A stretch of 64,000 nt of DNA, from positions 62,001 through 126,000 of the forward strand of contig DXIX01000012.1 in the NCBI GenBank assembly GCA_019112635.1. The letters are read 5' to 3'. The notes below the pieces were generated by a model. The model ran no database searches, was not told the DNA's origin, and worked only from the letters and a program-made list of their open reading frames with translations. Both the position numbers and the translations under genes were made by a program. This document shows positions 17,556 to 24,736 of the stretch, piece after piece (position 1 is the first letter of the stretch; the number at the start of each line of letters is the position of its first letter). This DNA is from Candidatus Blautia intestinigallinarum (GTDB lineage: Bacteria; Bacillota; Clostridia; Lachnospirales; Lachnospiraceae).

Positions 17556-18620
17556 ATGAAGAGAGTATTTATGAAAGGCTGTGAGGCCATCGCTGAGGCA
17601 GCAATACGGTCTGGATGCCGCTTTTTTGCTGGATATCCGATTACTCCTCAAAATGAAATTCCAGAGTATTTGGCGAGAAGGATGCCGGAAGTGGGCGGGA
17701 ACTTTGTACAGGGTGAAAGTGAGGTGGCTTCCGTCAATATGGTATATGGAGCAGCGCAAACTGGGACAAGGGCGATGACTTCTTCCTCCAGCTGCGGAAT
17801 TAGTTTGAAAAGTGAAGGAATTTCATTTATGGCATCTGCCAGAATTCCGATGGTTTATGTTAATGTGTCGAGAGGCGGTCCGGGAATCGGCTCTATTCAA
17901 CCCTCTCAGCAGGACTATTTTCAGGCAACCAAGGCTAGTGGAAATGGGGGATTCCGCATGATGGTTTTTGCCCCAGCTACGGTGCAGGAGGCGGTGGACA
18001 TGACTTATGCAGCTTTTGATTATGCCCAGAGAGACCGCAATCCGGTCTTGATTCTCACAGACGGTGTTGTGGGAACCATGATGGAGCCTGTAGTGCTGCC
18101 TCCGATGAGAAGTGAAGAAGAGGTACGAAAATTGAAAGAGGCACACCATAAGTGGGCGTTTGTGGGCCACAGAGAAGATGAAGAGCGTGCGCTGATTCTT
18201 CCGGGCGGCTGGTCTGGGCAGGAGGAGCGTTGTATTCGCAATGCCGAACTTTACGAGAGTTGGGAGAAGGACATTCAGGTGGAAGAGTATTTGATAGAGG
18301 ATGCACAAGTAGTGATTACAGCGTTTGGAATTTCTGGACGGGTATCAAAATCTGCTGTAAATCTTATGAGAAAAGAAGGTTATAAGGTTGGCCTGATCCG
18401 GCCTAAGACGGTGTCGCCGTTTCCTTATGATTCTTTTGAAAGATTGGATTATTCTAGGGTGAAAGCGATTCTGGATGTGGAGATGTCAATCCCTGCACAA
18501 TTGGTTTATGATGTGAAGCTAGGCGTGAAAGATCGGGCTTTGATTGCTACCTGCTTGCGGTCCGGAGGGGAACTGATTACTAGGGAAGCTGTGATCCAGG
18601 CAGCAAAAGCACTTTTTTGA
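17556..18620 (+). CDS. vorB: 2-oxoacid (3-methyl-2-oxobutanoate):ferredoxin oxidoreductase alpha subunit, VorB type
   Basis: 354 residues from the ATG at 17556 (ACGGAGGTGAGG upstream; the frame is open a few codons further). The start MKGCEAIAEAAIRSGCRFFAGYPITPQNEIPE is characteristic of VorB. TSSSSCGISLKSEGISFMA, VNVSRGGPGIGSIQPSQQDYFQATK and the C-terminal half (QVVITAFGISGRVSK, LIRPKTVSPFPYD, VEMS) fit domains I and II of the OFOR family. With the TPP-binding beta subunit it oxidatively decarboxylates branched 2-oxoacids to acyl-CoA, reducing ferredoxin. A 2-oxoglutarate (KOR) specificity cannot be excluded from sequence, but the neighbouring genes favour branched substrates. Confidence 0.88.
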   Translation: MKRVFMKGCEAIAEAAIRSGCRFFAGYPITPQNEIPEYLARRMPEVGGNFVQGESEVASVNMVYGAAQTGTRAMTSSSSCGISLKSEGISFMASARIPMVYVNVSRGGPGIGSIQPSQQDYFQATKASGNGGFRMMVFAPATVQEAVDMTYAAFDYAQRDRNPVLILTDGVVGTMMEPVVLPPMRSEEEVRKLKEAHHKWAFVGHREDEERALILPGGWSGQEERCIRNAELYESWEKDIQVEEYLIEDAQVVITAFGISGRVSKSAVNLMRKEGYKVGLIRPKTVSPFPYDSFERLDYSRVKAILDVEMSIPAQLVYDVKLGVKDRALIATCLRSGGELITREAVIQAAKALF

Positions 18621-18634
18621 CAGGAGGAATTGAG

Positions 18635-19372
18635 ATGGAAAAAGTATATAAGAGAACTTTTGGAATTCGGGATGACATGGTGTCTGGATTCTGTCCTGGA
18701 TGTATGCACGGTACAATTTTCAAACTGATTGGTGAGGTTATTGAAGAACTGGGAATTAGAGAACGGGTAGCGAATGTACAGGGGGTGGGATGTTGCGGTC
18801 TGGCCATGGAATACGTGACGTATGACGTAACCACTTCCCCCCATGGAAGGGCTTGCGCAGTGGCAACAGGGGTGAAACGCGCCAATCCGGAGACGATTGT
18901 ATTTACTTATCAGGGAGATGGAGATTTGGCGTCCATTGGTCTTGCGGAGTCTATGTCGGCGGCAAACCGAGGGGAAAATATCACAGTTATTTTTGTTAAT
19001 AATGGTATCTATGGGATGACAGGTGGACAGTTGGCTCCGACCACTTTACTGGGAATGAAGGCGACTACGGCTCCAAGAGGGAGAGATGCTAAGGAACATG
19101 GGTATCCCATGCATATGTGCGAGATTTTGAATACATTAACTGCACCTGTCTATTTGGAACGTACCAGCTGTAATAATCCCAAAAATGTACGCAGAACAAA
19201 GGCAGCTATTAAAAAAGCTTTTCAAAATCAGATAGACGGTAAGGGATTTTCCTTGGTAGAGGTTGTGACTTCTTGTCCTACCAACTGGGGGATGGATCCT
19301 TTGGGAGCATTGGATTTCCTGGAGGGAAAAATGCTCAAGGAATATCCTCTGGGTGTAATACGAGACAAATAG
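18635..19372 (+). CDS. vorA: 2-oxoacid:ferredoxin oxidoreductase beta subunit (TPP-binding)
   Basis: 245 residues from the ATG at 18635, which has AGGAGG 8 nt upstream; the in-frame TTG at 18617 lacks a site. The TPP/Mg2+ motif is GDGDLASIGLAESMSAANRG followed by NNGIYGMTGGQ, and the N-terminal FCPGCMHG supplies conserved cysteines of the beta subunit. LGMKATTAPRGRDAKEHGYPM and VEVVTSCPTNWGM are further family blocks. It forms the catalytic centre with the alpha subunit. 13 bp separate it from the gamma subunit. Confidence 0.9.
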   Translation: MEKVYKRTFGIRDDMVSGFCPGCMHGTIFKLIGEVIEELGIRERVANVQGVGCCGLAMEYVTYDVTTSPHGRACAVATGVKRANPETIVFTYQGDGDLASIGLAESMSAANRGENITVIFVNNGIYGMTGGQLAPTTLLGMKATTAPRGRDAKEHGYPMHMCEILNTLTAPVYLERTSCNNPKNVRRTKAAIKKAFQNQIDGKGFSLVEVVTSCPTNWGMDPLGALDFLEGKMLKEYPLGVIRDK

Positions 19373-19385
19373 GAGGGAGATTAAT

Positions 19386-19940
19386 ATGGAAAGAAATCTA
19401 TTGGTGGCAGGCTTTGGAGGACAGGGAGTTATGCTTCTGGGGAAGCTTTTGTCTAATTGTGCCTGTGAAAATACGGATAAGAATGTAACTTTTTTTCCTT
19501 CCTATGGGGCTGAGCAAAGAGGAGGGACAGCCAATTGCTATGTGGTGATCTCAGATGATATGATCGGCGCACCTGTGTCAGATAGCATGGAAGACCTGAT
19601 TGTGATGAATGAGCCATCACTGAGACGTTTTCTGGGTAAATTAAAGCCAGGCGGCAATTTGTTTGTGAACAGTTCCATTGTCCATGGATCTATTGAGAGG
19701 GAAGATATCCATGTGGTGGAAGTTCCAGTGACAGAGATGGCTTTGGAGATGGGAAATGCCAAAGTTTTAAATTTGATTATGCTAGGAGTTTATGTGGGAT
19801 ACACGCAGATTCTGCCTCCGGAATTACTTCTTGAGACGATTGAGAAGAAACTAGGGAAAAAGGCACAGTTGATTCCCTTAAATAAAGAAGCTTTTCGCAA
19901 AGGACTGGAGATTGGAGAGAAAACACGAAAACAGGAGTGA
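19386..19940 (+). CDS. vorC: 2-oxoacid:ferredoxin oxidoreductase gamma subunit
   Basis: 184 residues, AGGAGGGAG upstream. Family blocks: LLVAGFGGQGVMLLGKLL, VTFFPSYGAEQRGGTANCYVVIS and FVNSSIV. This is the CoA-contacting gamma domain of OFORs, which is fused to alpha in other members but separate here. It is the last structural gene of the cluster and is followed by the regulator. Confidence 0.93.
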   Translation: MERNLLVAGFGGQGVMLLGKLLSNCACENTDKNVTFFPSYGAEQRGGTANCYVVISDDMIGAPVSDSMEDLIVMNEPSLRRFLGKLKPGGNLFVNSSIVHGSIEREDIHVVEVPVTEMALEMGNAKVLNLIMLGVYVGYTQILPPELLLETIEKKLGKKAQLIPLNKEAFRKGLEIGEKTRKQE

Positions 19941-19994
19941 GAAACAGGAAAAAGAATTTCGGATTTTACAGTGGTTTCTGATAACAAAATGCGT

Positions 19995-20053
19995 TATAAT
20001 AGATAAAGATGCGGCACGAGGGGGATATGCTGTTCTACCTGTGCCGTATTTTT
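19995..20053 (+). promoter_or_regulatory. TATAAT followed at once by a terminator-like leader hairpin before the GntR gene
   Basis: A perfect TATAAT (19995-20000) lacks a good -35. The expected transcript start near 20007 lies at the foot of a 10-bp hairpin (20009-20018 with 20040-20049, two G-U pairs) that runs into TTTTT (20049-20053). The hairpin can terminate the VOR operon; it could also attenuate a transcript starting at this promoter. Confidence 0.55.
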
Positions 20054-20098
20054 GATGATGGTAAAAACATAAGAATGGGAACGGTAAGAGGGGTAATG

Positions 20099-20758
20099 AT
20101 GAGAAAAAAAGTAGTCCGACAGTCTTTGTCTGAGCAGGCATATGCATTGATCATTGATAAAATCCGAAAAGGAGAGCTGAAGCCGGGAGACCGTATTAAT
20201 ATTGAGGAGTTTGCCAAAGAAATTGGTGTGAGTAGAACACCCATGCGTGAAGCTGTGAACCGATTGATTCAAAATGGATTTTTGGAGAGTAAACTGAATG
20301 TGGGGCCCAGTGTGGCGGAATATAATCGCAAAGAGACTATGGATTTGATTGAGACTAATACGATCTTGAATGAGGAGGGCTTGAAACTGGTTTTCCAAAA
20401 TCCGATTTCACCCAAATTGAAAAAGAAAATCAGAGAGATTGTGGAGAAACAAAAGCAATTTATGGAGGAGGGAAAAGAACAAGATTTTTACCTATATTCC
20501 ATGGAATTCCATTATAGATTGATTGAGGAATGTTCCAATGAGAAATTAAAGAAACTTGCTATGGACGTTCAGATGCAGCTTGGCATTTGGGTTTATCAAT
20601 ATCAGGAGGATGAGAAGATCCGCCAGATAAGTCTGAACGAGCATCAGCAGCTGAATATCCTGCTTCAGGAAGAAAAAAAGAAAGAATTTCTGGAACTCTT
20701 GCGCAGACATAATGAGAAGCCGCTGGAATTCTTCAAAAATATAAATGAGGATCTCTGA
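20099..20758 (+). CDS. GntR-family transcriptional regulator
   Basis: 219 residues from the second of two adjacent ATGs (20096/20099) after AGAGGGG; the open frame extends further upstream but through the leader hairpin. The N-terminal winged helix is clear: LSEQAYALIIDKIRKGELKPGDRI, INIEEFAKEIGVSRTPMREAVNRLIQNGFL, followed by a C-terminal all-helical FCD/FadR-like effector domain (about residues 75-215, with HYRLIEECSN). FadR-type GntR proteins bind short palindromes and sense small carboxylates. Placed directly after the 2-oxoacid oxidoreductase genes, it is the probable local regulator and may act at the ATTACATGTAAT site at 11730. Confidence 0.85.
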   Translation: MRKKVVRQSLSEQAYALIIDKIRKGELKPGDRINIEEFAKEIGVSRTPMREAVNRLIQNGFLESKLNVGPSVAEYNRKETMDLIETNTILNEEGLKLVFQNPISPKLKKKIREIVEKQKQFMEEGKEQDFYLYSMEFHYRLIEECSNEKLKKLAMDVQMQLGIWVYQYQEDEKIRQISLNEHQQLNILLQEEKKKEFLELLRRHNEKPLEFFKNINEDL

Positions 20759-20762
20759 TATA

Positions 20763-20801
20763 AAATGCCAGACCACGGTTATCTTTTGTGGTCTGGCATT
20801 T
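20763..20801. terminator. Bidirectional terminator between the GntR gene and cstA
   Basis: A 14-bp perfect stem AAATGCCAGACCAC (20763-20776) / GTGGTCTGGCATTT (20788-20801) with an 11-nt loop lies between convergent genes and ends in A/T runs on both sides. Confidence 0.85.
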
Positions 20802-20803
20802 GA

Positions 20804-22528
20804 CTAATTATGGCTGTGATGTAGCTCACCAGATATGGATGATTTTGCAGGATCTTTTTTAATCAGTTCTTTTCCGGAGGTTACCACAATCGTTACGCCT
20901 AGGATCATCAGAAGGATGGCAACAATCAGTTGGAGGCCTTCTACCATAAAGACACCGGTACCAGAGGTAAAAGCGTGAATGAGGGAGAAGAACCGTTGAA
21001 TCAATGCGGTGAATGTCACGACCAGCATGATGACAAAGGGAGGAACCAATGTGCGCATTTCTCTTCCGGTTACTTTGAGGAAGACACAGAGCGTGATCAG
21101 TACCAGCGCGCTCAGCAGCTGGTTGGCGCTTCCGAACAAAGGCCAGATATTAGAGTAACCGATCTGGGTTAAGAGGTAACCGAAAAACAGAGTGATTAAA
21201 GTCGCGAAATATTTATTACACAGCAGTTTTCTCCAACCTTCGGCATGTTCCATGTCATCCACACTGAAGAGTTCCTGGAAGGACATACGTCCGATTCGGG
21301 CTACGGAATCCAGAGTAGTGAAGGCGAGGGCTGATACACACATCGTCATAAAGCTCTGTGCCACGTAGACTGGAATTCCAAAAATTTCAAGAAAACCGGC
21401 GACACCGGAAGAAAAGATCTGGAATGGAGTTCCCACTGCAGCCGTACCGTCAGAGGCGGCAGCGGCGCCTGCAACGCAAAGGGCGATGACAGCGAGAAAG
21501 CTTTCCAGAACCATGGCTCCATATCCGACTTTGAGCATATCTTTTTCATTAGAGACGGTCTTAGAGGAAGTTCCGGATGAGACAAGGCTGTGAAATCCGG
21601 ATACAGCTCCGCAGGCGACAGTCACGAACAGGATAGGAAACAAAGTGCCCAGGCTTTCATTTTGAAATCCGGTATATGCAGGAAGATTCATAGTCGGGTG
21701 GGCGAAAATCAGCCCGAGAACAGCACCGGCGATCATTCCCACGAACATGAATGTGGACATGTAATCTCTCGGCTGCATGACAAACCACATGGGGAGCACA
21801 GCAGCGAGGAAGATATAGATGAAAGCAATGTAGATCCATGCCTCTTTTCCAAGAATCAGCGGAAGATTCATGCCGCATACAAAAGAAAGAAGTGTGAAGG
21901 CAAGTCCGAGAACGACTTCTTTCCAGCCGCTGAATTTCATTTTATGTTGAATCAGTCCGAAGACTGCTGCGAAAAGGATGAAAAATAATGAGATACTTCC
22001 CGCTGCGCCGTTTACTTTGGCACTTTCAGAAAGTGTCCGTGCTCCGTCTGCCACAACATAAGCGTTGAAGGTATCTGCCACCATATCTGCAAATGCGGCG
22101 AGTACGATGAGGGTGAACAGCCAGCAAAATCCGAGAAAAAGTTTTCGCCCGGCTTTGCCGATGTATTTTTCAATCAAAAGGCCCATGGATTTGCCGTCAT
22201 TTTTCACACTGGCATAGAGGGCGCCGAAATCGGTGACTGCACCGAAGAAAATGCCGCCGAGAATAATCCACAGCAAGACAGGCAGCCAGCCAAAGGCTGC
22301 GGCTTGGATGGCTCCGGTGACAGGGCCTGCCCCCGCAATGGAGGAAAACTGATGGGCGAATACAGTCCATCCGTCTGTGGGAACATAATCTTGTCCGTCA
22401 TTGTGGAGGACTGCGGGAGTCTTTGCTTTTGGGTCAATTCCCCATTTTTTTGCCAGCCAGCGGCCGTACAGTGCGTAGGCGGCCACCAGACATACGGCAG
22501 CGATCAGTACGATGATTAATGTGTTCAT
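20804..22528 (-). CDS. cstA: CstA-family carbon starvation protein / small-metabolite carrier
   Basis: 574 residues with about 15 hydrophobic segments. The N-terminal block HNDGQDYVPTDGWTVFAHQFSSIAGAGPVTG is the CstA signature; SGFHSLVSSGTSSKTVSNE and FTTLDSVARIGRMSFQELF are further conserved blocks. E. coli relatives (BtsT, CstA) carry pyruvate or peptides. Its length fits the shorter Firmicutes/BtsT form. It is transcribed alone from a promoter at 22950-22977 through a T-box leader, so expression responds to an uncharged tRNA, which suggests a cargo linked to an amino acid. AGGAAGGAG precedes the ATG at 22528. Confidence 0.92.
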   Translation of the reverse strand: MNTLIIVLIAAVCLVAAYALYGRWLAKKWGIDPKAKTPAVLHNDGQDYVPTDGWTVFAHQFSSIAGAGPVTGAIQAAAFGWLPVLLWIILGGIFFGAVTDFGALYASVKNDGKSMGLLIEKYIGKAGRKLFLGFCWLFTLIVLAAFADMVADTFNAYVVADGARTLSESAKVNGAAGSISLFFILFAAVFGLIQHKMKFSGWKEVVLGLAFTLLSFVCGMNLPLILGKEAWIYIAFIYIFLAAVLPMWFVMQPRDYMSTFMFVGMIAGAVLGLIFAHPTMNLPAYTGFQNESLGTLFPILFVTVACGAVSGFHSLVSSGTSSKTVSNEKDMLKVGYGAMVLESFLAVIALCVAGAAAASDGTAAVGTPFQIFSSGVAGFLEIFGIPVYVAQSFMTMCVSALAFTTLDSVARIGRMSFQELFSVDDMEHAEGWRKLLCNKYFATLITLFFGYLLTQIGYSNIWPLFGSANQLLSALVLITLCVFLKVTGREMRTLVPPFVIMLVVTFTALIQRFFSLIHAFTSGTGVFMVEGLQLIVAILLMILGVTIVVTSGKELIKKDPAKSSISGELHHSHN

Positions 22529-22606
22529 ATGTTACACTCCTTCCTGTTAAAAGCACTTTGTGACGCGGCAGAAAACCTGTTATGCGGTGAAAGATCTTTC
22601 GTACAT

Positions 22607-22949
22607 AAAAAAGTCTCCTGTCAGATTGCTCTGACAGAAGACGAAATTTGCTCCGCGTTACCACTTCTATTACCGGCAGTGCCGGTCTCTCAGTCCCGTC
22701 GTCCCTCTTCTGGCTGTTCCGGAACCTGACAGCAAGTCAGGAAAATTTCAGCTTCCGATGGATTAACAGGCTTCCGGATAACGGTGGAAATCCGGCCAGG
22801 GTTACTAAAAAATGGTTCACCTTGGCTCATCGCAGGGGATAACTTCTGTGGCTATGCTGCCTCCTCACACCAACCGGAAACTCTCTGAAAACATATCTGC
22901 CAGGGAAGTCCTGTCCTGTTCTTCGATTTGCTTTGTTTGATTTTTCTTA
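22607..22949 (-). promoter_or_regulatory. T-box leader (tRNA-sensing riboswitch) upstream of cstA
   Basis: On the minus strand the leader contains the stem I distal signals CAGAGAG and GGTTGGTGTGAGG, and the conserved antiterminator AGAAGTGGTAACGCGG (22669-22654), whose TGGT bulge would pair with the ACCA end of a tRNA having A73. A strong terminator follows: 13-bp stem (22642-22630 with 22625-22613), loop of 4, then six T. In a hand-folded stem I, GAA-GTT-A (GTT at 22843-22841) occupies the specifier loop, suggesting valine; shifted readings would give UUA (Leu) or AUC (Ile). Class assignment is firm, the specifier is tentative. Confidence 0.88.
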
Positions 22950-22977
22950 ATTATAGCTCTGAATGTGTGGATGTCAA
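22950..22977 (-). promoter_or_regulatory. Promoter of the T-box/cstA transcript
   Basis: Minus-strand consensus TTGACA (22977-22972), 16-bp spacer, TATAAT (22955-22950). Transcription would begin near 22943, at the start of the leader. Confidence 0.85.
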
Positions 22978-23088
22978 TGGGAAAATCGACAGTCTTTTAA
23001 ATTTTGTTGAAATGATATAAAAATATGACACGTCAAAGTGATAATTTATGAAAAAATATGACAGAGATATTTTCAAGCAAAGAAAATC

Positions 23089-23117
23089 TTGAAATTTTAT
23101 GGATTACGCTTTATAAT
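23089..23117 (+). promoter_or_regulatory. Promoter of the FMN riboswitch/ribU transcript
   Basis: TTGAAA (23089-23094), 17-bp spacer, TATAAT (23112-23117), about 20 bp before the riboswitch. Confidence 0.85.
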
Positions 23118-23137
23118 AATCACAGAATAAAAAGAAA

Positions 23138-23272
23138 TTCTTCGGGGCAGGGTGATTCGTGAAGAACAGATATCCGAACGGAAATTCCCTACCGGCGGTA
23201 CAGTCCGCGAGCCTTCGGGCCGATTTGGTGAAATTCCAAAACCGACAGTATAGTCTGGATGAGAGAAGAAAG
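23138..23272 (+). promoter_or_regulatory. FMN (RFN) riboswitch
   Basis: The conserved blocks appear in order: TCTTCGGGGCAGGGTGA, TACCGGCGGTA, AGTCCGCGAGCC, TTTGGTGAAATTCC, ACCGACAGT, AGTCTGGATGAGAGAAG. It controls a riboflavin importer, the usual arrangement. The usual short L2 loop (TGAAATT) is interrupted by about 26 extra nt (23156-23181) that can form a small hairpin with TTCG/CGAA ends, which is unusual. Confidence 0.95.
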
Positions 23273-23296
23273 TTTGAGAACATAGATGGATGTTTC

Positions 23297-23332
23297 AGAT
23301 GCCCGGAGATCGTTTTGGAGGCATCTTTTTTT
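23297..23332 (+). terminator. Intrinsic terminator of the FMN riboswitch expression platform
   Basis: AGATGCC (23297-23303) pairs with GGCATCT (23320-23326), followed by a run of T to 23332. Riboflavin-rich cells would stop transcription here, before ribU. Confidence 0.85.
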
Positions 23333-23426
23333 GTTCTGTTTCAGATATCCATCGGAAAGCAACTCTATTCTTGATACAAGAATTTCCTTTTATTTATTAT
23401 CATTTTTTATAAAAGGAGAGAGTGAC

Positions 23427-24062
23427 ATGAGTGAGCAAGTAATTCGAAACACCCAAGTGATGAACCGCAGCAAGACGAGAAATCTGGTCCAGGTAGCGAT
23501 GCTGGGAGCAGTGGCAGGAGTTCTGATGAATTTTGAGTTCCCTCTGCCGTTTCTGGCGCCTCCGTTTTACCAGATGGATTTCTCAGAGATCCCTGTTCTT
23601 GTAGGCGCTTTCGCCATGGGGCCTGTGGCTGGCGTGGTGATTGAACTGATTAAAATTCTTCTGCATTTTGTGCTCCATGGCAGCACTACGGCTGGTGTGG
23701 GCGAACTGGCGAATTTCATCTTTGGATGTGCGTTTGTGATTCCGGCAGGCCTGATTTACCGTTATCACCACAAAAAAACCAGAGTACACGCTTTGGTTGG
23801 CATGGCAGTTGGAACAGTCCTGACGACGGTTTTGGCATGTTTGATTAATACCTTTGTACTGCTTCCAGTCTATGGCAAGGCTTTCGGCATGCCGGTGAGC
23901 GCTTTTGTGGAGATGGCACAGTCTGTACATGCGTCTGTGGATAATCTTCTGGCGTTTGCAGTGATGATACTGGTACCCTTTAATTTGTTTAAATATGTGA
24001 TTGTCTCGCTGATTGTATTTTTTATCTACAAGAGAGTTCGAGTAATTTTAAGAGGAGACTGA
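23427..24062 (+). CDS. ribU: ECF transporter S component, riboflavin (RibU type)
   Basis: 211 residues from the ATG at 23427 (AAAAGGAGAG upstream). Six hydrophobic segments; the N-terminal helix has VQVAMLGAVAGVLMNFEFPLPFLAPPFYQMDFSEIPVLVGAF, the typical RibU pattern with the A-x-x-x-A-like Ala face for the EcfT coupling protein. The FMN riboswitch directly upstream makes riboflavin the cargo. No EcfA/EcfT genes are in the window, so it likely uses a shared module. The Nudix gene starts 7 bp after its stop. Confidence 0.93.
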   Translation: MSEQVIRNTQVMNRSKTRNLVQVAMLGAVAGVLMNFEFPLPFLAPPFYQMDFSEIPVLVGAFAMGPVAGVVIELIKILLHFVLHGSTTAGVGELANFIFGCAFVIPAGLIYRYHHKKTRVHALVGMAVGTVLTTVLACLINTFVLLPVYGKAFGMPVSAFVEMAQSVHASVDNLLAFAVMILVPFNLFKYVIVSLIVFFIYKRVRVILRGD

Positions 24063-24069
24063 TGATAAA

Positions 24070-24681
24070 ATGGGTGTAATAAATGACGTGCGGAAACTTA
24101 CCGATTTGTCCTATGTGAATCTTTATCAGCTGAAAGCGACCAGCATTCACAATACTCCGGTGGTGTATAATGTGGCTTCCAGAGCAGCGGATGTCTCTTC
24201 GCTGAAGCTGAAGACGCATGAGAATAAGCCGGATGGCGTGATCATTTACAGTCTGTATGGAGAGAAGAAGGACCGGGTTGTTCTGGTACGTCAGTACCGT
24301 TACACATTAGATGATTATATCTATGAATTTCCGGCTGGACTGGTGGAGTCAGGAGAAGACTTTCATCAAGCAGCTGTACGGGAACTGAGAGAAGAGACGG
24401 GGCTGACTTTGGATCCCATCCCTGTGGATTCCAGCTATGAGAAGCCATATTTCACTACCATTGGAATGACGGATGAGTCCTGTGCCACTGTCTATGGCTA
24501 TGCCAGCGGAACTGTGACAAAAGAAGGCCAGGAGGATTCCGAGGAGATTGAGATCGTCCTGGCAGACCGGCAGGAAGTGAGGAGGATTCTGCGGGAGGAA
24601 AATGTGGCGATCATGTGCGCCTATATGCTGATGCATTTTCTGGATGAGAAGACAGATCCTTTTGCGTTTTTAAAATACTGA
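24070..24681 (+). CDS. Nudix hydrolase, ADP-ribose pyrophosphatase-like
   Basis: 203 residues. A canonical Nudix box starts at Gly90: GLVESGEDF then AAVRELREETGL (G-x5-E-x7-REUxEExGU). The preceding YEFPAG and the overall layout match ADP-ribose/NDP-sugar pyrophosphatases. The N-terminal ~60 residues are of the beta-rich type seen in dimeric ADPRases. Co-transcribed with ribU, hence possibly flavin-controlled; FAD hydrolysis is conceivable but not shown by the sequence. A strong terminator follows. Confidence 0.88.
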   Translation: MGVINDVRKLTDLSYVNLYQLKATSIHNTPVVYNVASRAADVSSLKLKTHENKPDGVIIYSLYGEKKDRVVLVRQYRYTLDDYIYEFPAGLVESGEDFHQAAVRELREETGLTLDPIPVDSSYEKPYFTTIGMTDESCATVYGYASGTVTKEGQEDSEEIEIVLADRQEVRRILREENVAIMCAYMLMHFLDEKTDPFAFLKY

Positions 24682-24689
24682 GAGAAGAG

Positions 24690-24724
24690 AAGCTTTCTAT
24701 CTGGCGGGATGGAGAGCTTTTTTC
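24690..24724 (+). terminator. Terminator after the Nudix gene
   Basis: 12-bp stem (24690-24701 with 24708-24719, two G-U pairs), 6-nt loop, run of six T. It ends only 13 bp before the start codon of the next gene. Confidence 0.88.
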
Positions 24725-24736
24725 TTTTGCGTCTTT

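Noticed and set aside
22529-22606. Small open frame in the cstA leader after the T-box terminator
   Set aside because: Short, with no ribosome binding site of its own; it is the untranslated stretch before the cstA AGGAAGGAG.
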